Origin: Paulinella micropora
Lineage: Eukaryota > Cercozoa > Imbricatea > Euglyphida
Direction of reading: 5' to 3'
DNA: 29,584 bases
NCBI GenBank assembly: GCA_009731375.1
Contig: BJOX01000243.1
Coordinates: 41,743-71,326, forward strand
The notes below the pieces were generated by a model that ran no database searches, was not told the DNA's origin, and worked only from the letters and a program-made list of their open reading frames with translations. The first letter of the stretch is position 1; each line of letters begins with the position of its first letter. Position numbers and translations under genes: made by a program. This document shows positions 25,472 to 29,584 of the stretch, piece after piece.

Positions 25472-25614
25472 CTATTACATATCTTTCTTCCTTCCTTCCT
25501 TCCTCCCTTCCCTCCCTCCTTCCTTCCTTCCTTCCTTCCTTCCTTCCTTCCTTTCCTTCCTTCCTTCCTTTCCTTCCTTGTTCCTCTTCTTTGTAGGCTA
25601 TGTATTTCAAGTAG
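205..25614 (+). CDS. Long-chain-fatty-acid--CoA ligase (ACSL3/4-like) gene, 5'-partial, 12 exons
   Basis: This entry is the gene span; the exons are listed separately. ACSLs join a long-chain fatty acid to CoA using ATP, through an acyl-AMP intermediate, usually on ER, mitochondrial or lipid-droplet membranes. Visible pieces run in family order: GVMVSHQN just after the P-loop, [52 protein letters not shown] and the stop. The C-terminal pieces match the length of animal ACSL4 almost residue for residue. Exon phases agree for exons 1-6 and 8-12. The P-loop and N-terminus lie upstream of the window. The core with the YGxTE, TGD and signature motifs (about 200 residues) is missing between 15464 and 17755, and the exon 7/8 junction breaks phase. 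Either this is a degenerate copy or the assembly lost sequence. Family assignment is from remembered family motifs, not a search. Confidence 0.85.
283..2660. repeat. Compound satellite seeded by the exon 1 3' edge and donor
   Basis: Counting exon 1 itself, about 19 units at roughly 115-bp spacing run through this block. Each has a core ATATCnAATACAATGGACGTG followed by GTAAGAGAG-like donor sequence, then TACC/TATC/TGTC tetranucleotides. The core is the last seven codons (ISNTMDM/V) of exon 1 plus its donor. Units near 2355-2400 and 2570-2660 carry a longer, more diverged piece encoding SLIGAVN or NLIGAVH, an exon-1 paralogue. Confidence 0.85.
2661..2837. repeat. TATC/TACC microsatellite
   Basis: Nearly pure TATC with a short TACC block; no other content seen. 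Confidence 0.9.
2838..3096 (+). repeat. Interspersed repeat family A, copy 1
   Basis: About 260 bp, from CTAGACTGTCGAACAGTCT to TTAGTCGATATTTCATC, abutting TATC repeats on both sides. Near-identical copies occur at 14115-14302, 14590-14848 and inverted at 18384-18648. The 5' end is a perfect 7-bp stem with a 3-nt loop. It looks like a non-autonomous element (SINE-like). I see no convincing pol III A and B boxes. Confidence 0.8.
3097..4080. repeat. TATC/TACC microsatellite block
   Basis: Alternating TATC and TACC runs, with a short complex insert at 3886-3935 rich in CCTTTACTACT, related to cores in the next block. Confidence 0.9.
4779..5141. repeat. Large inverted repeat in the exon 2 satellite
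   Basis: The left arm (about 4823-5000) has GATA repeat, AGATAGCTAAGTACGAAGG and GGTA repeat. The right arm (about 5048-5140) has TACC repeat, CCTTCGTACTTAGCTATCT and TATC repeat. A 45-bp spacer containing an exon-2 acceptor fragment separates them. At 4779-4823 an outer piece is the reverse complement of the CTAGCATCTTTGATCTTGCC unit. Confidence 0.8.
5351..5657. repeat. GA dinucleotide tracts
   Basis: (GA)n at 5351-5418 and 5526-5657 with GGTCAGAG interruptions. This is the only long purine-rich sense-strand tract of intron 1 apart from the inverted block. Confidence 0.9.
5882..5960 (+). CDS. ACSL exon 2 (26 codons + 1 nt)
   Basis: It encodes [17 protein letters not shown] followed by ASEVFMLAI and one extra base. 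The YLPLAHxLEL block is highly characteristic of ACSLs. The acceptor is CCTATTATAG. The donor is ATTG|GTACTA, leaving phase 1, which exon 3 completes as Gly. There seem to be one or two more residues before YLPLAH than in animal ACSL4, so the first codons are the least certain part. Acceptor-side fragments are repeated at 4171-5745, and 3'-edge fragments at 6092 and 6186. Confidence 0.85.
5961..6289. repeat. Exon 2 3'-edge copies in TATC/TC repeat
   Basis: After exon 2, the sequence CTTCTGAAGTCTTCATGCTG with its GGTACT donor recurs at 6092-6124, and a more changed copy lies at 6188-6216. Both encode EVFMLA. Substitutions GTC/GTA, CTT/CTG and GCA/GCC are synonymous; ATT/TTT is not. Confidence 0.75.
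6290..6735. repeat. Tandem duplication of a mixed CA/CT/TATG block
   Basis: A CA repeat, CT repeat, CTATGTATGTATGTATATCT and TA repeat ending in ACCGATC occurs at about 6290-6425 and again at about 6590-6730. The offset is near 300 bp. Confidence 0.8.
6736..10345. repeat. TATC/TACC/ATCC higher-order microsatellite
   Basis: Tetranucleotide repeat in higher-order blocks. A marker CTTATTATCTACCTACC recurs near 7568, 8125, 9089 and 9838. Runs of ATCC recur near 7818, 7988, 8255, 8413, 9335, 9467 and 10138. No gene, exon fragment or transposon was seen here. Confidence 0.85.
10346..10734. repeat. Polypyrimidine tract
   Basis: A short complex piece (10346-10420) is followed by about 300 bp of T-rich pyrimidine sequence with CACTTTTT repeats at about 10595-10690. 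No coding signal. Confidence 0.8.
10735..10880. repeat. CATA/CATG/CAGA repeats ending at the exon 3 acceptor
   Basis: (CATA)n, a (CATG)n palindromic core at 10757-10785, then (CATA)n and (GACA)n, running directly into the exon 3 acceptor. Confidence 0.9.
10881..10918 (+). CDS. ACSL exon 3 (38-nt microexon)
   Basis: It completes a Gly codon and then encodes [12 protein letters not shown], matching the ACSL stretch with IGYSSPxTL. The acceptor is the end of a CATA repeat, ACATACTAG. The donor is CTCATG|GTCTCT, leading directly into a CT repeat. It enters in phase 1 and leaves in phase 0, which fits exons 2 and 4. Confidence 0.8.
10919..11119. repeat. CT and CTTT polypyrimidine repeats
   Basis: Starts at the exon 3 donor. 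CT, CTTT and CCCTTT repeats merge into the 3' tail of the LINE. Confidence 0.9.
11123..11128 (-). terminator. Possible LINE polyadenylation signal
   Basis: AATAAA on the - strand just before the GAA-rich tail of the LINE. Position relative to the reverse transcriptase frame fits; function is inferred. Confidence 0.45.
11371..11822. other. Assembly gap (452 N)
   Basis: It interrupts the LINE near the end of its reading frame. The apparent reading frame through the Ns has no meaning. Confidence 1.
11823..13538 (-). CDS. LINE reverse transcriptase (5'- and 3'-incomplete)
   Basis: 572 open codons from 13538 to the gap edge; the first ATG is at 13208. It copies element RNA to DNA at the target site. 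Motifs in order: NYRPISLLP (13076-13050), [11 protein letters not shown], the catalytic-Asp motif [11 protein letters not shown] (Asp at 12860-12858), GIPQGST, YADD (12596-12585), NPTKT, LLGITL, and a C-terminal SYHTRHSI and WNQLPQDI block typical of CR1/L2-like elements. The frame is intact with canonical catalytic residues, so the insertion may be fairly young. There is no endonuclease, so it is not autonomous. The last few tens of residues probably fall in the N gap. Confidence 0.9.
13539..13698. repeat. CT and CATA repeats with an exon 4 5'-edge copy
   Basis: A CT repeat, then CATA repeat. At 13615-13638, after ACAG, the start of exon 4 (DDAVY) occurs with GCG/GCT synonymous and then diverges. 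The CATA repeat continues to the true acceptor. Confidence 0.75.
13699..13773 (+). CDS. ACSL exon 4 (25 codons)
   Basis: It encodes [18 protein letters not shown] followed by SVTMMPA. This corresponds to the ACSL segment with KGDxxxLxPTLMAA before VPxxxDRI. The acceptor is CACAACAG and the donor is CCCGCG|GTACAT. It is phase 0 at both ends and joins in frame to exon 5, giving MMPA then VPLVLDRI. A truncated copy of its first 24 nt lies at 13615-13638. Confidence 0.85.
13774..14114. repeat. TATC/TACC microsatellite
   Basis: Starts at the exon 4 donor; TATC, then TACC with CAAC interruptions, with a short complex insert at 14036-14065. Confidence 0.9.
14115..14302 (+). repeat. Interspersed repeat family A, copy 2 (5'-truncated)
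   Basis: Begins inside the family at CTGCAAGGGGCGC, directly after TATC repeat, and runs to the common 3' end. Confidence 0.8.
14303..14589. repeat. Unassigned sequence linking two family A copies
   Basis: Complex, GC-richer sequence between copies 2 and 3, containing GGAATAAAACCC at its end. It may be part of a longer version of family A, but I see no second copy in the window. No coding signal. Confidence 0.5.
14590..14848 (+). repeat. Interspersed repeat family A, copy 3
   Basis: Full-length copy including the 5' AGACTGTCGAACAGTCT stem-loop and the 3' CGATATCTCATC end, running into TATC. Confidence 0.85.
14868..15032. repeat. Degenerate 21-bp minisatellite units and CT repeat
   Basis: About five imperfect ACTGCCAATATG units, a CT tract at 14973-15000, then the exon 5 acceptor region. 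Confidence 0.7.
15033..15063 (+). CDS. ACSL exon 5 (31-nt microexon)
   Basis: It encodes [10 protein letters not shown] plus the first base of a Gly codon, the conserved VPxxxDRI motif of ACSLs. The acceptor is good (CTTGCTGCTGTTATGCAG) and the donor is GCGG|GTATAA. It starts in phase 0 and ends in phase 1. Intron 5 after it is only 348 bp and consists almost entirely of the 21-bp minisatellite. Confidence 0.85.
15074..15407. repeat. 21-bp minisatellite filling intron 5
   Basis: About 16 units of ACTGCCAATATGTCCTTAACT at mostly 21-bp spacing, with variants ACCGCCAAAATG and CTTAGCT. It fills intron 5 from shortly after the donor to shortly before the acceptor. Related units occur at 14868-14970, 19728-19850, 20682-20700, 20770-20792 and 20862-21012. 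Confidence 0.9.
15412..15464 (+). CDS. ACSL exon 6 (53 nt)
   Basis: It completes Gly and encodes [17 protein letters not shown], aligned with the helix after DRI in ACSLs that ends in TLFK. The acceptor is CTTGGTTAG and the donor is TTCAAG|GTTCCA, followed by a CT repeat. It enters in phase 1 from exon 5 and leaves in phase 0. The family's next part, from IGYDYKL onward with the catalytic core, is not found downstream. Confidence 0.75.
15465..15755. repeat. CT/CTTT/CTCG polypyrimidine repeat
   Basis: Starts at the exon 6 donor; CT, CTTT and CTCG runs turning into TATC. Confidence 0.9.
16469..16503 (+). pseudogene. Exon 7 5'-edge copy 1
   Basis: After the same CTAG acceptor it encodes [11 protein letters not shown] and then dissolves into TATC. 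Within those 11 codons the only change is CTG/CTA, synonymous. Confidence 0.75.
17304..17338 (+). pseudogene. Exon 7 5'-edge copy 2
   Basis: Identical to the copy at 16469-16503, as expected from the tandem duplication. Confidence 0.75.
17461..17548 (+). other. Complex segment upstream of exon 7, possibly a lost exon
   Basis: It includes GCCTCCATCTGGAGGC (a 7-bp stem with a 2-nt loop) and GGAATGGATGCC. Shorter copies at 16371-16425 and 17206-17260 also sit about 40 bp before an exon 7 edge. Two frames are open, reading [13 protein letters not shown] or [13 protein letters not shown]. Either could be the ACSL part before exon 7, but there is no GT donor at its end. Confidence 0.3.
17549..17739. 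mobile_element. 191-bp foldback MITE
   Basis: The ends are CATGAGAAGTTCC and its reverse complement. The inverted repeats pair over about 48 bp (including AAGTACAACGA / TCGTTGTACTT and CAATGACTTCAA / TTGAAGTCATTG) and more loosely into the centre. CATG at both edges may be a 4-bp target duplication. The related sites at 16425 and 17260 lack it and read CCAAACATATC, giving the empty site. No coding capacity. Confidence 0.85.
17755..17816 (+). CDS. ACSL exon 7 (20 codons + 2 nt)
   Basis: It encodes [11 protein letters not shown] followed by TNLKKYAKE, resembling the ACSL stretch with VxxVVPNxxxLxxLA. The acceptor is CTATCTATAG. The only GT donor is GAACG|GTTGAG, in phase 2. This does not fit exon 8, which needs one preceding base, so the junction is unresolved. 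The first 35 nt are duplicated at 16469-16503 and 17304-17338. Confidence 0.7.
17817..18383. repeat. GATA/GGAT microsatellite (inverted orientation)
   Basis: Reverse complement of the usual TATC/ATCC type, with GACA near 18240-18310 and a GCTA run near 18213. Starts at the exon 7 donor. Confidence 0.9.
18384..18648 (-). repeat. Interspersed repeat family A, copy 4 (inverted)
   Basis: Reverse complement of copies 1 and 3. The 5' stem is kept (AGACTGT and ACAGTCT), but the loop is 7 nt instead of 3. Confidence 0.85.
18649..19140. repeat. GATA/GGTA repeat grading into a GGTTAGGTC minisatellite
   Basis: GATA, then GGTA, then 9-bp GGTTAGGTC units and GGTTTGGTT variants at about 18780-19025, then GGTA again. 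No exon signal. Confidence 0.8.
19090..19210. repeat. Inversion junction palindrome
   Basis: GGTAGATAGG on the left and CCTATCTACC on the right meet near 19143. This marks the switch from purine-rich to pyrimidine-rich sense strand. Confidence 0.7.
19141..19440. repeat. TACC/TATC/ATCC microsatellite
   Basis: Pyrimidine-rich orientation resumes; runs to the exon 8 acceptor. Confidence 0.9.
19451..19533 (+). CDS. ACSL exon 8 (83 nt)
   Basis: After a split codon it encodes [18 protein letters not shown] followed by AVMDDLISL. This matches the ACSL C-terminal helix with LCxNxxVKKAILEDxxxLG. The acceptor is TCTATCTTAG and the donor is TCGTTG|GTCAGA, in phase 0. It joins in frame to exon 9, which begins with Gly as the family predicts. 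Intron 8 is only 110 nt. Confidence 0.8.
19644..19708 (+). CDS. ACSL exon 9 (65 nt)
   Basis: It encodes [16 protein letters not shown], then ICHEP and two bases of a Trp codon. It has the same length as the family segment ending in EPW. The acceptor is a CT repeat ending in CCCTAG, and the donor is CCATG|GTCAAC in phase 2. The phase predicts that the next exon starts with G, and exon 10 does. Confidence 0.8.
19709..21109. repeat. Intron 9: minisatellite units, microsatellite and a three-copy C-rich repeat
   Basis: Starts with 21-bp minisatellite units (19728-19850). Three TATC-spaced copies of CTACTGCAACGATGTTTTTC plus a C-rich tail lie at about 20053, 20235 and 20442. A TATG block, a duplicated GTACTTTCCCCCACTACTGCC segment (20661 and 20761) flanking a 10-N gap, more minisatellite units (20862-21012) and a TA repeat follow. 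Confidence 0.8.
20736..20745. other. Assembly gap (10 N)
   Basis: Lies between two near-identical copies of the same TATG / CCCCCACTACTGCC segment, so the copy number here is uncertain. Confidence 1.
21110..21137 (+). CDS. ACSL exon 10 (28-nt microexon)
   Basis: Its first base completes Trp, then it encodes TPENGMLTT, matching TPETGLVTD of animal ACSL4. I predicted a 28-nt phase 2-to-0 exon from the gap between exons 9 and 11 before finding it. The acceptor is a TA repeat ending in TATAG and the donor is CCACG|GTAATT. It joins in frame to exon 11 (AMKLKR). Confidence 0.85.
21215..21412 (+). repeat. tRNA-derived SINE family C, copy 1 (5'-truncated)
   Basis: Begins at GGGCCCTGTCGCC inside a TTA repeat. 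It keeps the B box AGTTCGATTCC and the GGTGCCACCA end of the tRNA-like part, then a body ending GACAGAGAAGCAC and a TTA-repeat tail. Over the shared part it differs from copy 2 at about one base. Confidence 0.75.
21680..21857 (+). repeat. tRNA-derived SINE family C, copy 2 (cut by gap)
   Basis: The A box TAGCCCAGTGG is at 21691-21701 and the B box AGTTCGATTCC at 21731-21741, a normal pol III promoter layout. The body continues into an N gap at 21858. It is not a functional tRNA gene: it is followed by a SINE body and repeated. Confidence 0.8.
21858..22058. other. Assembly gap (201 N)
   Basis: Lies between SINE C copy 2 and a partial copy of repeat family D. Confidence 1.
22059..22108 (+). 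repeat. Repeat family D, partial copy
   Basis: AGGACTGGATGCACATGGCC through GCAATTGGCAGGAGATACAT, followed by a TTA repeat. Same 3' end as the copy at 22344-22514. Confidence 0.8.
22344..22514 (+). repeat. Repeat family D, longer copy
   Basis: About 170 bp ending GGCAGGAGATACAC and a TTA-repeat tail. SINE-like by its tail and repetition; no pol III boxes were recognised. Confidence 0.65.
22515..23107. repeat. TTA, GTA and TTAGTA microsatellites
   Basis: (TTA)n, then (GTA)n at 22620-22680, then a long hexanucleotide (TTAGTA)n at 22690-23010 with GCATTA variants. Confidence 0.9.
23108..23516. other. Complex segment between microsatellites, unassigned
   Basis: About 410 bp of balanced-composition sequence, bounded by TTA-type repeats on both sides. 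It has no long open frame and no second copy here. The TTA tail on the right suggests another dispersed element. I found no ACSL exon in it. Confidence 0.5.
23517..23945. repeat. TTA and TAG/AGC microsatellites
   Basis: (TTA)n and (CTA)n to about 23670, then (GTA)n with GCA variants to 23942. Confidence 0.9.
23985..24516. repeat. TATC/ATCC microsatellite with repeated exon 11 acceptor region
   Basis: The sequence ATCCATTATTGCTTTTTTAT or a close variant recurs near 24113, 24184, 24392 and 24482. At 24392-24441 a 49-bp piece with the CCGGCAG acceptor and the first codons (AMKLK) of exon 11 precedes the true exon by about 90 bp. Confidence 0.8.
24517..24570 (+). CDS. ACSL exon 11 (18 codons)
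   Basis: It encodes [18 protein letters not shown], corresponding to the ACSL4 C-terminal stretch beginning AFKLKRKEL. The acceptor has a pyrimidine tract and ends in CCGGCAG; the donor is ATTCAG|GTCGAT. It is phase 0 at both ends. A copy of its 5' edge lies at 24427-24441, and four copies of its 3' half follow in the intron. Confidence 0.85.
24571..25060. repeat. Satellite seeded by the exon 11 3' half and donor
   Basis: Four copies start at 24624, 24702, 24812 and 25014. Each encodes (E/D)[11 protein letters not shown] and keeps CAG|GT, separated by TATC repeat. None has an acceptor before it. All differences among these and exon 11 are at third codon positions. Confidence 0.85.
25061..25386. 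repeat. TATC microsatellite with two GATCGATCGC palindromes
   Basis: TATC repeat. The motif GATCGATCGCGATCGATC occurs at 25142-25159 and 25298-25315, a perfect palindrome each time. Confidence 0.9.
25387..25596. repeat. CTTT/CCTT polypyrimidine tract before exon 12
   Basis: CTTT, then CCTT, forming an unusually long pyrimidine tract that ends at the exon 12 acceptor. Confidence 0.9.
25597..25614 (+). CDS. ACSL terminal exon 12 with stop codon
   Basis: Five codons encoding AMYFK and then TAG. With exon 11 the protein ends EIQAMYFK, like the IERMYGGK end of ACSL4. The acceptor is the strongest in the gene: a long CCTT tract, then TTCTTTGTAG. The sequence after the stop is presumably 3' UTR. 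I see no AATAAA near it. Confidence 0.75.
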   Translation, partial: AMYFK

Positions 25615-25817
25615 AAACATCAGCTGGTGAAATATCCATCTTCCAGCCTGAAGAAAGAAAGAAAGAAAGAGATAGATAGATAGATAGAGATATAAGAGAC
25701 CCCTACTACTGCGAGCATTGAACTAGCTAATAATCCAACTTTTGACTTCATAGTTCTCTATCATCTGAGGCGATTCTAATGCCATCGTGTGAAAGCTCAG
25801 GGAAAGAGCTTTTGAAG

Positions 25818-25921
25818 CAGGTGCTGCGGCTTAAGATAAATCTCAGATCTTGTTGGAGACAAGTAAGTAATCAGGTGCTGCGGCTTAAGATAAATCTCAG
25901 ATCTTGTTGGAGACAAGTAAG
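25818..25921 (+). repeat. 54-bp tandem duplication ending in GTAAGT
   Basis: CAGGTGCTGCGGCTTAAGAT through GGAGACAAGTAAGT occurs twice, at 25818 and 25872. The period is 54 bp, so the frame is kept. Each copy looks like CAG|exon|GTAAGT, but no gene is recognised. Confidence 0.75.
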
Positions 25922-26420
25922 TTCGAAGTGGGTGGTTTTTTTGCTTCTTCAAACTCGCCAGCTATACGAGGGGAGAGAGAGGGTGCATGCGAGGCTCCAA
26001 CAGCAGCGTATGCAACAGAGTCGATCAGCGAAGTGACACAAGCCCATTCTACTACACCCACCCGAAGTTTTGTGAAGAGTTGTTGTGTCCATTGCTCACT
26101 GCGCTGGCCCACCTCACGGCAGGGAAGATATGACACACGTATGACATAAGTTGGCATAATTTGATTTCATAACATGATTGGGCCATTAACTAAGGTGTAG
26201 GGGGTCAGAAGCCAGCCCCAGTCCGGTGTTTTCAGGGACTCAGCGCCACCAAACGGGCGGTGGTGGCACCCGAAACCCTACATAGGGGCTCCAGCCATCA
26301 TATTAGTTACAGTCAGTTACTAAGGACACTCAAGTCACCTGGCTAAACCCGGCCCGTCAAACAGGCTTGCAAGACATTTTTCTCCATCCGATTTGTAAGT
26401 TGCGACAATTCCGAGCATGT

Positions 26421-26460
26421 CATTTGAAAGCCTTCAGCTCTTGCCCTGAGCTTTCAAATG
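26421..26460. repeat. Stem-loop
   Basis: CATTTGAAAGC and GCTTTCAAATG form a perfect 11-bp inverted repeat with an 18-nt loop. Confidence 0.7.
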
Positions 26461-28003
26461 CTGCCTCACAGCCAACTGTAGCACTTGCCCCAAGCAAAGC
26501 CCTTCAATTGCCTATAGCCCGAACCATCTCAAACACGAACCAGCCTAAAGCAAAGTGGCGAGCACGGTCACTCGTGGTCCGGTAAACCCCTGTTATTAAA
26601 TAACTAATGTTGTAGTGCCCCCAGTGATAGCTCGTAGAAAAAATCGGTAATACAACCAAACACAATCCTCAAAAGAAGAGGATGATGTCTCGTTATATTA
26701 GCTCAGTGAAGCCGAAAAAGAAAACGGCAACAGACCAGGAATAAAATGGCATTAGGTTCAATCCGGACAAACCATACTGGAACTTTCAAAAAGTGTACTT
26801 TTTACCTGCTATCCGGGGAGTGATGCCTACAGTACCGGGTAACTGCGAGTTGAGTGGCTAAATTAATAACTTATATGTACATGAAGTATGTTGCGGCCGA
26901 CTGTGGAAGGAATTTAACATGATTTTTTGCAGTGCCGCTTGCAGTTTGATACAGTCTGATATTTACGCTTCCGAGCTCTACTCTGATCGTGGCCCGGGCC
27001 GGCCCTCCCCATTTTCCCTGAATTAACAGTCTTGACCGGAATCCACTGAGCTGAGCACTACCGTTACTAACAACTTATCATGAGCCGGTCAGACAGTAAC
27101 TCAGACTGGTAGGATAGTAAAGTAGTATTACTAATATGTGGGTCTCTACTACTGTCTCTTGTTGGTTAGTTAGTTTTCCCCCTTCTGTGTTACCGACCCA
27201 TCATAACGACAATATTTTTAGTCCTGAGCACTTTGAAAATTACCACCATTTCACTGGCAAGGAATCTCATCCTGCCTAACGTTGTTAATTCTCCGAGGCT
27301 TTTTTACTCCGACTCCGCCCCTTTTTACACAGATGGTACAGGGAAGAACAGAGGCCCGACGTTTTTATTAAAAGCTATATCGTCAGCGGCGATGGCCGCA
27401 CAACTGAACTCAGAGGCTTGAGTCGCTAACAAAGAGCCTGCACCTACTCAGGCTATTACAGACTCTTCGATATATAACGGGGTTTGTCAAAATTTTCGGA
27501 GAAAATTCGAAAAGAGGAACCTGATTCAATCAGTCCGACCAAAGTGGAACAGAAACTGTAGTTGGGACATTCTCGTGTGACACTCTTCAGTGCGGTCTTG
27601 GACACTGAATATCAGACTCTGATCCTTGTAATTTAGCCACTCATTCTGTCGGCGGCGATTTGGAACCGGAAGCGGCCATACAAGGAGGACGATGGGACTC
27701 TCTACAACGATTGGCAATACGATTGTGGGACTTTCAACGATTTTCTCTTGTTGATCATGATAGTAGCTAGTTTTTTCTCGCTGCTTCCCTTTCTCTTTCT
27801 TTTTCTCCGTCCCTTTATATATATATATATATGATATGATATATATATGATATATATATATATTTACATATTTCATAGTTTGATTATTTTTCTAAATAGG
27901 GATTTTTGTATTCCCTCCATATCTTTTAATTTTTACATTATATTTTTCACTTTATTATCTTATTATTAAAGTGGTAGCCCACGGAAGCCATTTCCAGTGT
28001 CAC

Positions 28004-28346
28004 CTCGAAAAATAAGATGCGTAACGAGTGGGCATAGCTGCTGCAGCAGGCTTGTTCCTGCGTCACTATCACGCACTGCTTTGGCAGGATCTACAATCTC
28101 GCGCAAACACATTCGTATTGTGTTAGAGTTCTTGTTGGTCTCACTAGCAGGACGGTCAGGCTTTGTGTAGATTATCCAGACATACTGGTGAAGTAGTACT
28201 TGCTCATCGATGCTAGGGCGAGTAGTTAGTGTCGCACCAAAGATAAATACTGGCTTGCCGTCACTGTCATAAATCCCGCCAAAGTCTAGCGTCACCATCG
28301 CTTCGTGGGGTGCAAGGTGCTGCTCTCGCCTCTTTGATTCCGGTCG
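28004..28346 (-). CDS. Candidate internal exon of an unknown gene
   Basis: On the - strand an open frame of 114 codons plus one base runs between a possible acceptor (ATATCGCAG at 28355-28347) and a possible donor (CGAG|GTGACA at 28004/28003). It encodes pieces such as VTLDFGGIYDSDGKPVFIF, RPSIDEQVLLHQYVWIIY and SLLQQLCPLVTHLIF. The composition is protein-like and unlike the surrounding repeats. I do not recognise the family. Without splicing the frame ends at TAA near 27966. Confidence 0.45.
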
Positions 28347-28535
28347 CTGCGATATGTTATGTTATGTTATGTTATGTTATGTTATGTTATGTTATGATAT
28401 GTTACGTCATGCTACATTATGTTAATATTATGTCACAACAGCAACAACAAAAACAATCAAAACAACATTACATTACATTACATTACATTACATTACACAT
28501 TACATGACATTACATTACATTTCATTACATTACAT
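28347..28535. repeat. Pentanucleotide repeats TGTTA and ACATT
   Basis: (TGTTA)n at 28355-28395 and (ACATT)n at 28465-28533, separated by CAA-rich sequence. Confidence 0.85.
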
Positions 28536-28927
28536 ACATACATACATATACATACATACATACATACGTACATACGTACATACGTACATGCATACATACA
28601 TACATACATACATATACATACATACATACATACATACACACATACACACATACATACATACATACATAGTAATACATACATACATACATACATATGTCAT
28701 ACATATGTCATACATACATATGTCATACATACATACATACATACATACATATGTATATACATATGTATATACATATACATACATATGTACATACATATGT
28801 ACATACATATGTACATACATATGTACATACATACATACATACATACATACAAACATACATACATACAATAATACATAGATACATACATAGTATTACATAC
28901 ATACATACATAACATACATTACATACA

Positions 28928-28975
<48 letters not shown>

Positions 28976-29149
28976 GTACATACATATGTACATACATATG
29001 TACATACATATGTACATACATATGTACATACATAGGTATATACATACATACATACATACAAACATACATACATACATACAATAATACATAGATACATACA
29101 TAGTATTACATACATACACACATAACATACATTACATACATTACATACA

Positions 29150-29184
<35 letters not shown>

Positions 29185-29213
29185 CATACATACATACATA
29201 CATATGACATACA

Positions 29214-29253
<40 letters not shown>

Positions 29254-29259
29254 GTGCAT

Positions 29260-29292
<33 letters not shown>

Positions 29293-29297
29293 TACAT

Positions 29298-29385
<88 letters not shown>

Positions 29386-29400
29386 CATATATGTATATGA
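28536..29400. repeat. CATA microsatellite with a roughly 213-bp tandem duplication, then CA/TA
   Basis: CATA with GTACATACATAT runs. The segment CAATAATACATAGATACATA plus the following ACATACATTAC block occurs at 28866 and again at 29079. It ends in CA and TA dinucleotides. Confidence 0.85.
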
Positions 29401-29584
29401 CCATTTATGTATATACGGCTGTCTATCCGCAAAGTATAAAACAAGCCGTTAAAATGTGTAAAACCAACACTGGACATATAGAAAAAATGTCCAACCCTTG
29501 TAAAAACCGACGAAGGTTTTCCAAAAATCAACCAACTAAGCACATTTAGAAAGAATTAAGACATATTAAGCACATAGTCCATAT
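29401..29584. other. Complex tail, nothing recognised
   Basis: AT-rich complex sequence to the window end. No feature I can support. Confidence 0.6.

Larger units (their letters stand above)
25615..28003. other. Complex sequence downstream of the ACSL gene, no named gene
   Basis: Presumed 3' UTR, then intergenic sequence. It includes a GAAA/GATA run (25651-25690), a 54-bp tandem duplication (25818-25921), an 11-bp stem-loop (26421-26460), a TA block (27816-27863) and AT-rich sequence to 28003. The longest open frames are under 120 codons and match nothing I recognise. An AATAAA occurs at 26741-26746, too far away to assign. Confidence 0.6.

Noticed and set aside
25598-25679. Longer terminal exon reading [20 protein letters not shown]
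   Set aside because: It would need phase 1, whereas exon 11 ends in phase 0. Phase 0 gives AMYFK and a stop, matching the ACSL end.
28419-29404. MYVCMYVC / HTYIHTYI frames
   Set aside because: They are translations of CATA/TATG repeat with no splice or family signal.

Overview
This is an intron-rich eukaryotic nuclear window. The evidence is tiny GT-AG exons, a non-LTR retrotransposon, a tRNA-derived SINE and massive microsatellites. I cannot name the species. An invertebrate or a protist with microsatellite-filled introns both fit. There are three N gaps (11371-11822, 20736-20745, 21858-22058).

Most of the window looks like simple repeat, but on the + strand it carries one recognisable gene: a long-chain-fatty-acid--CoA ligase (ACSL, closest in feel to ACSL3/4). 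I can place twelve exons of 18 to 83 nt at 205-282, 5882-5960, 10881-10918, 13699-13773, 15033-15063, 15412-15464, 17755-17816, 19451-19533, 19644-19708, 21110-21137, 24517-24570 and 25597-25614. They total 664 coding nt in 25.4 kb. Reading phases agree across exons 1 to 6 and across exons 8 to 12. The encoded pieces follow the order of the ACSL family, from just after the ATP-binding P-loop to the stop codon. The 5' part of the gene lies upstream of the window. About 200 residues of catalytic core are absent between exons 6 and 7, and the exon 7/8 junction does not keep phase. The locus is therefore either a broken copy or misassembled.

The introns are made of TATC/TACC/TGTC/CT/CATA microsatellites, mostly with the pyrimidine-rich and stop-free strand as the sense strand. 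Intron 7 contains an inverted block. Inside the introns lie copies of a roughly 260-bp interspersed repeat (family A, four copies), a 5'-truncated LINE on the - strand (11106-13538), a 191-bp foldback MITE (17549-17739), SINE-like families around 21215-22516, and a 21-bp minisatellite that recurs in several introns.

The most unusual feature is that the 'unique' cores of several compound satellites are copies of the edges of the neighbouring ACSL exons, with the adjoining splice-site sequence. Examples are the end of exon 1 plus its donor (about 19 times), the acceptor plus start of exon 2 (about 7 extra times), the end of exon 2, the start of exon 7 and the end of exon 11. Differences among the exon-11 copies fall only at third codon positions.

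Downstream of the gene, 25615-28003 is complex sequence with no gene I can name. A candidate exon of unknown function lies on the - strand at 28004-28346. The rest is CATA/TA microsatellite, with a short complex tail at 29401-29584.
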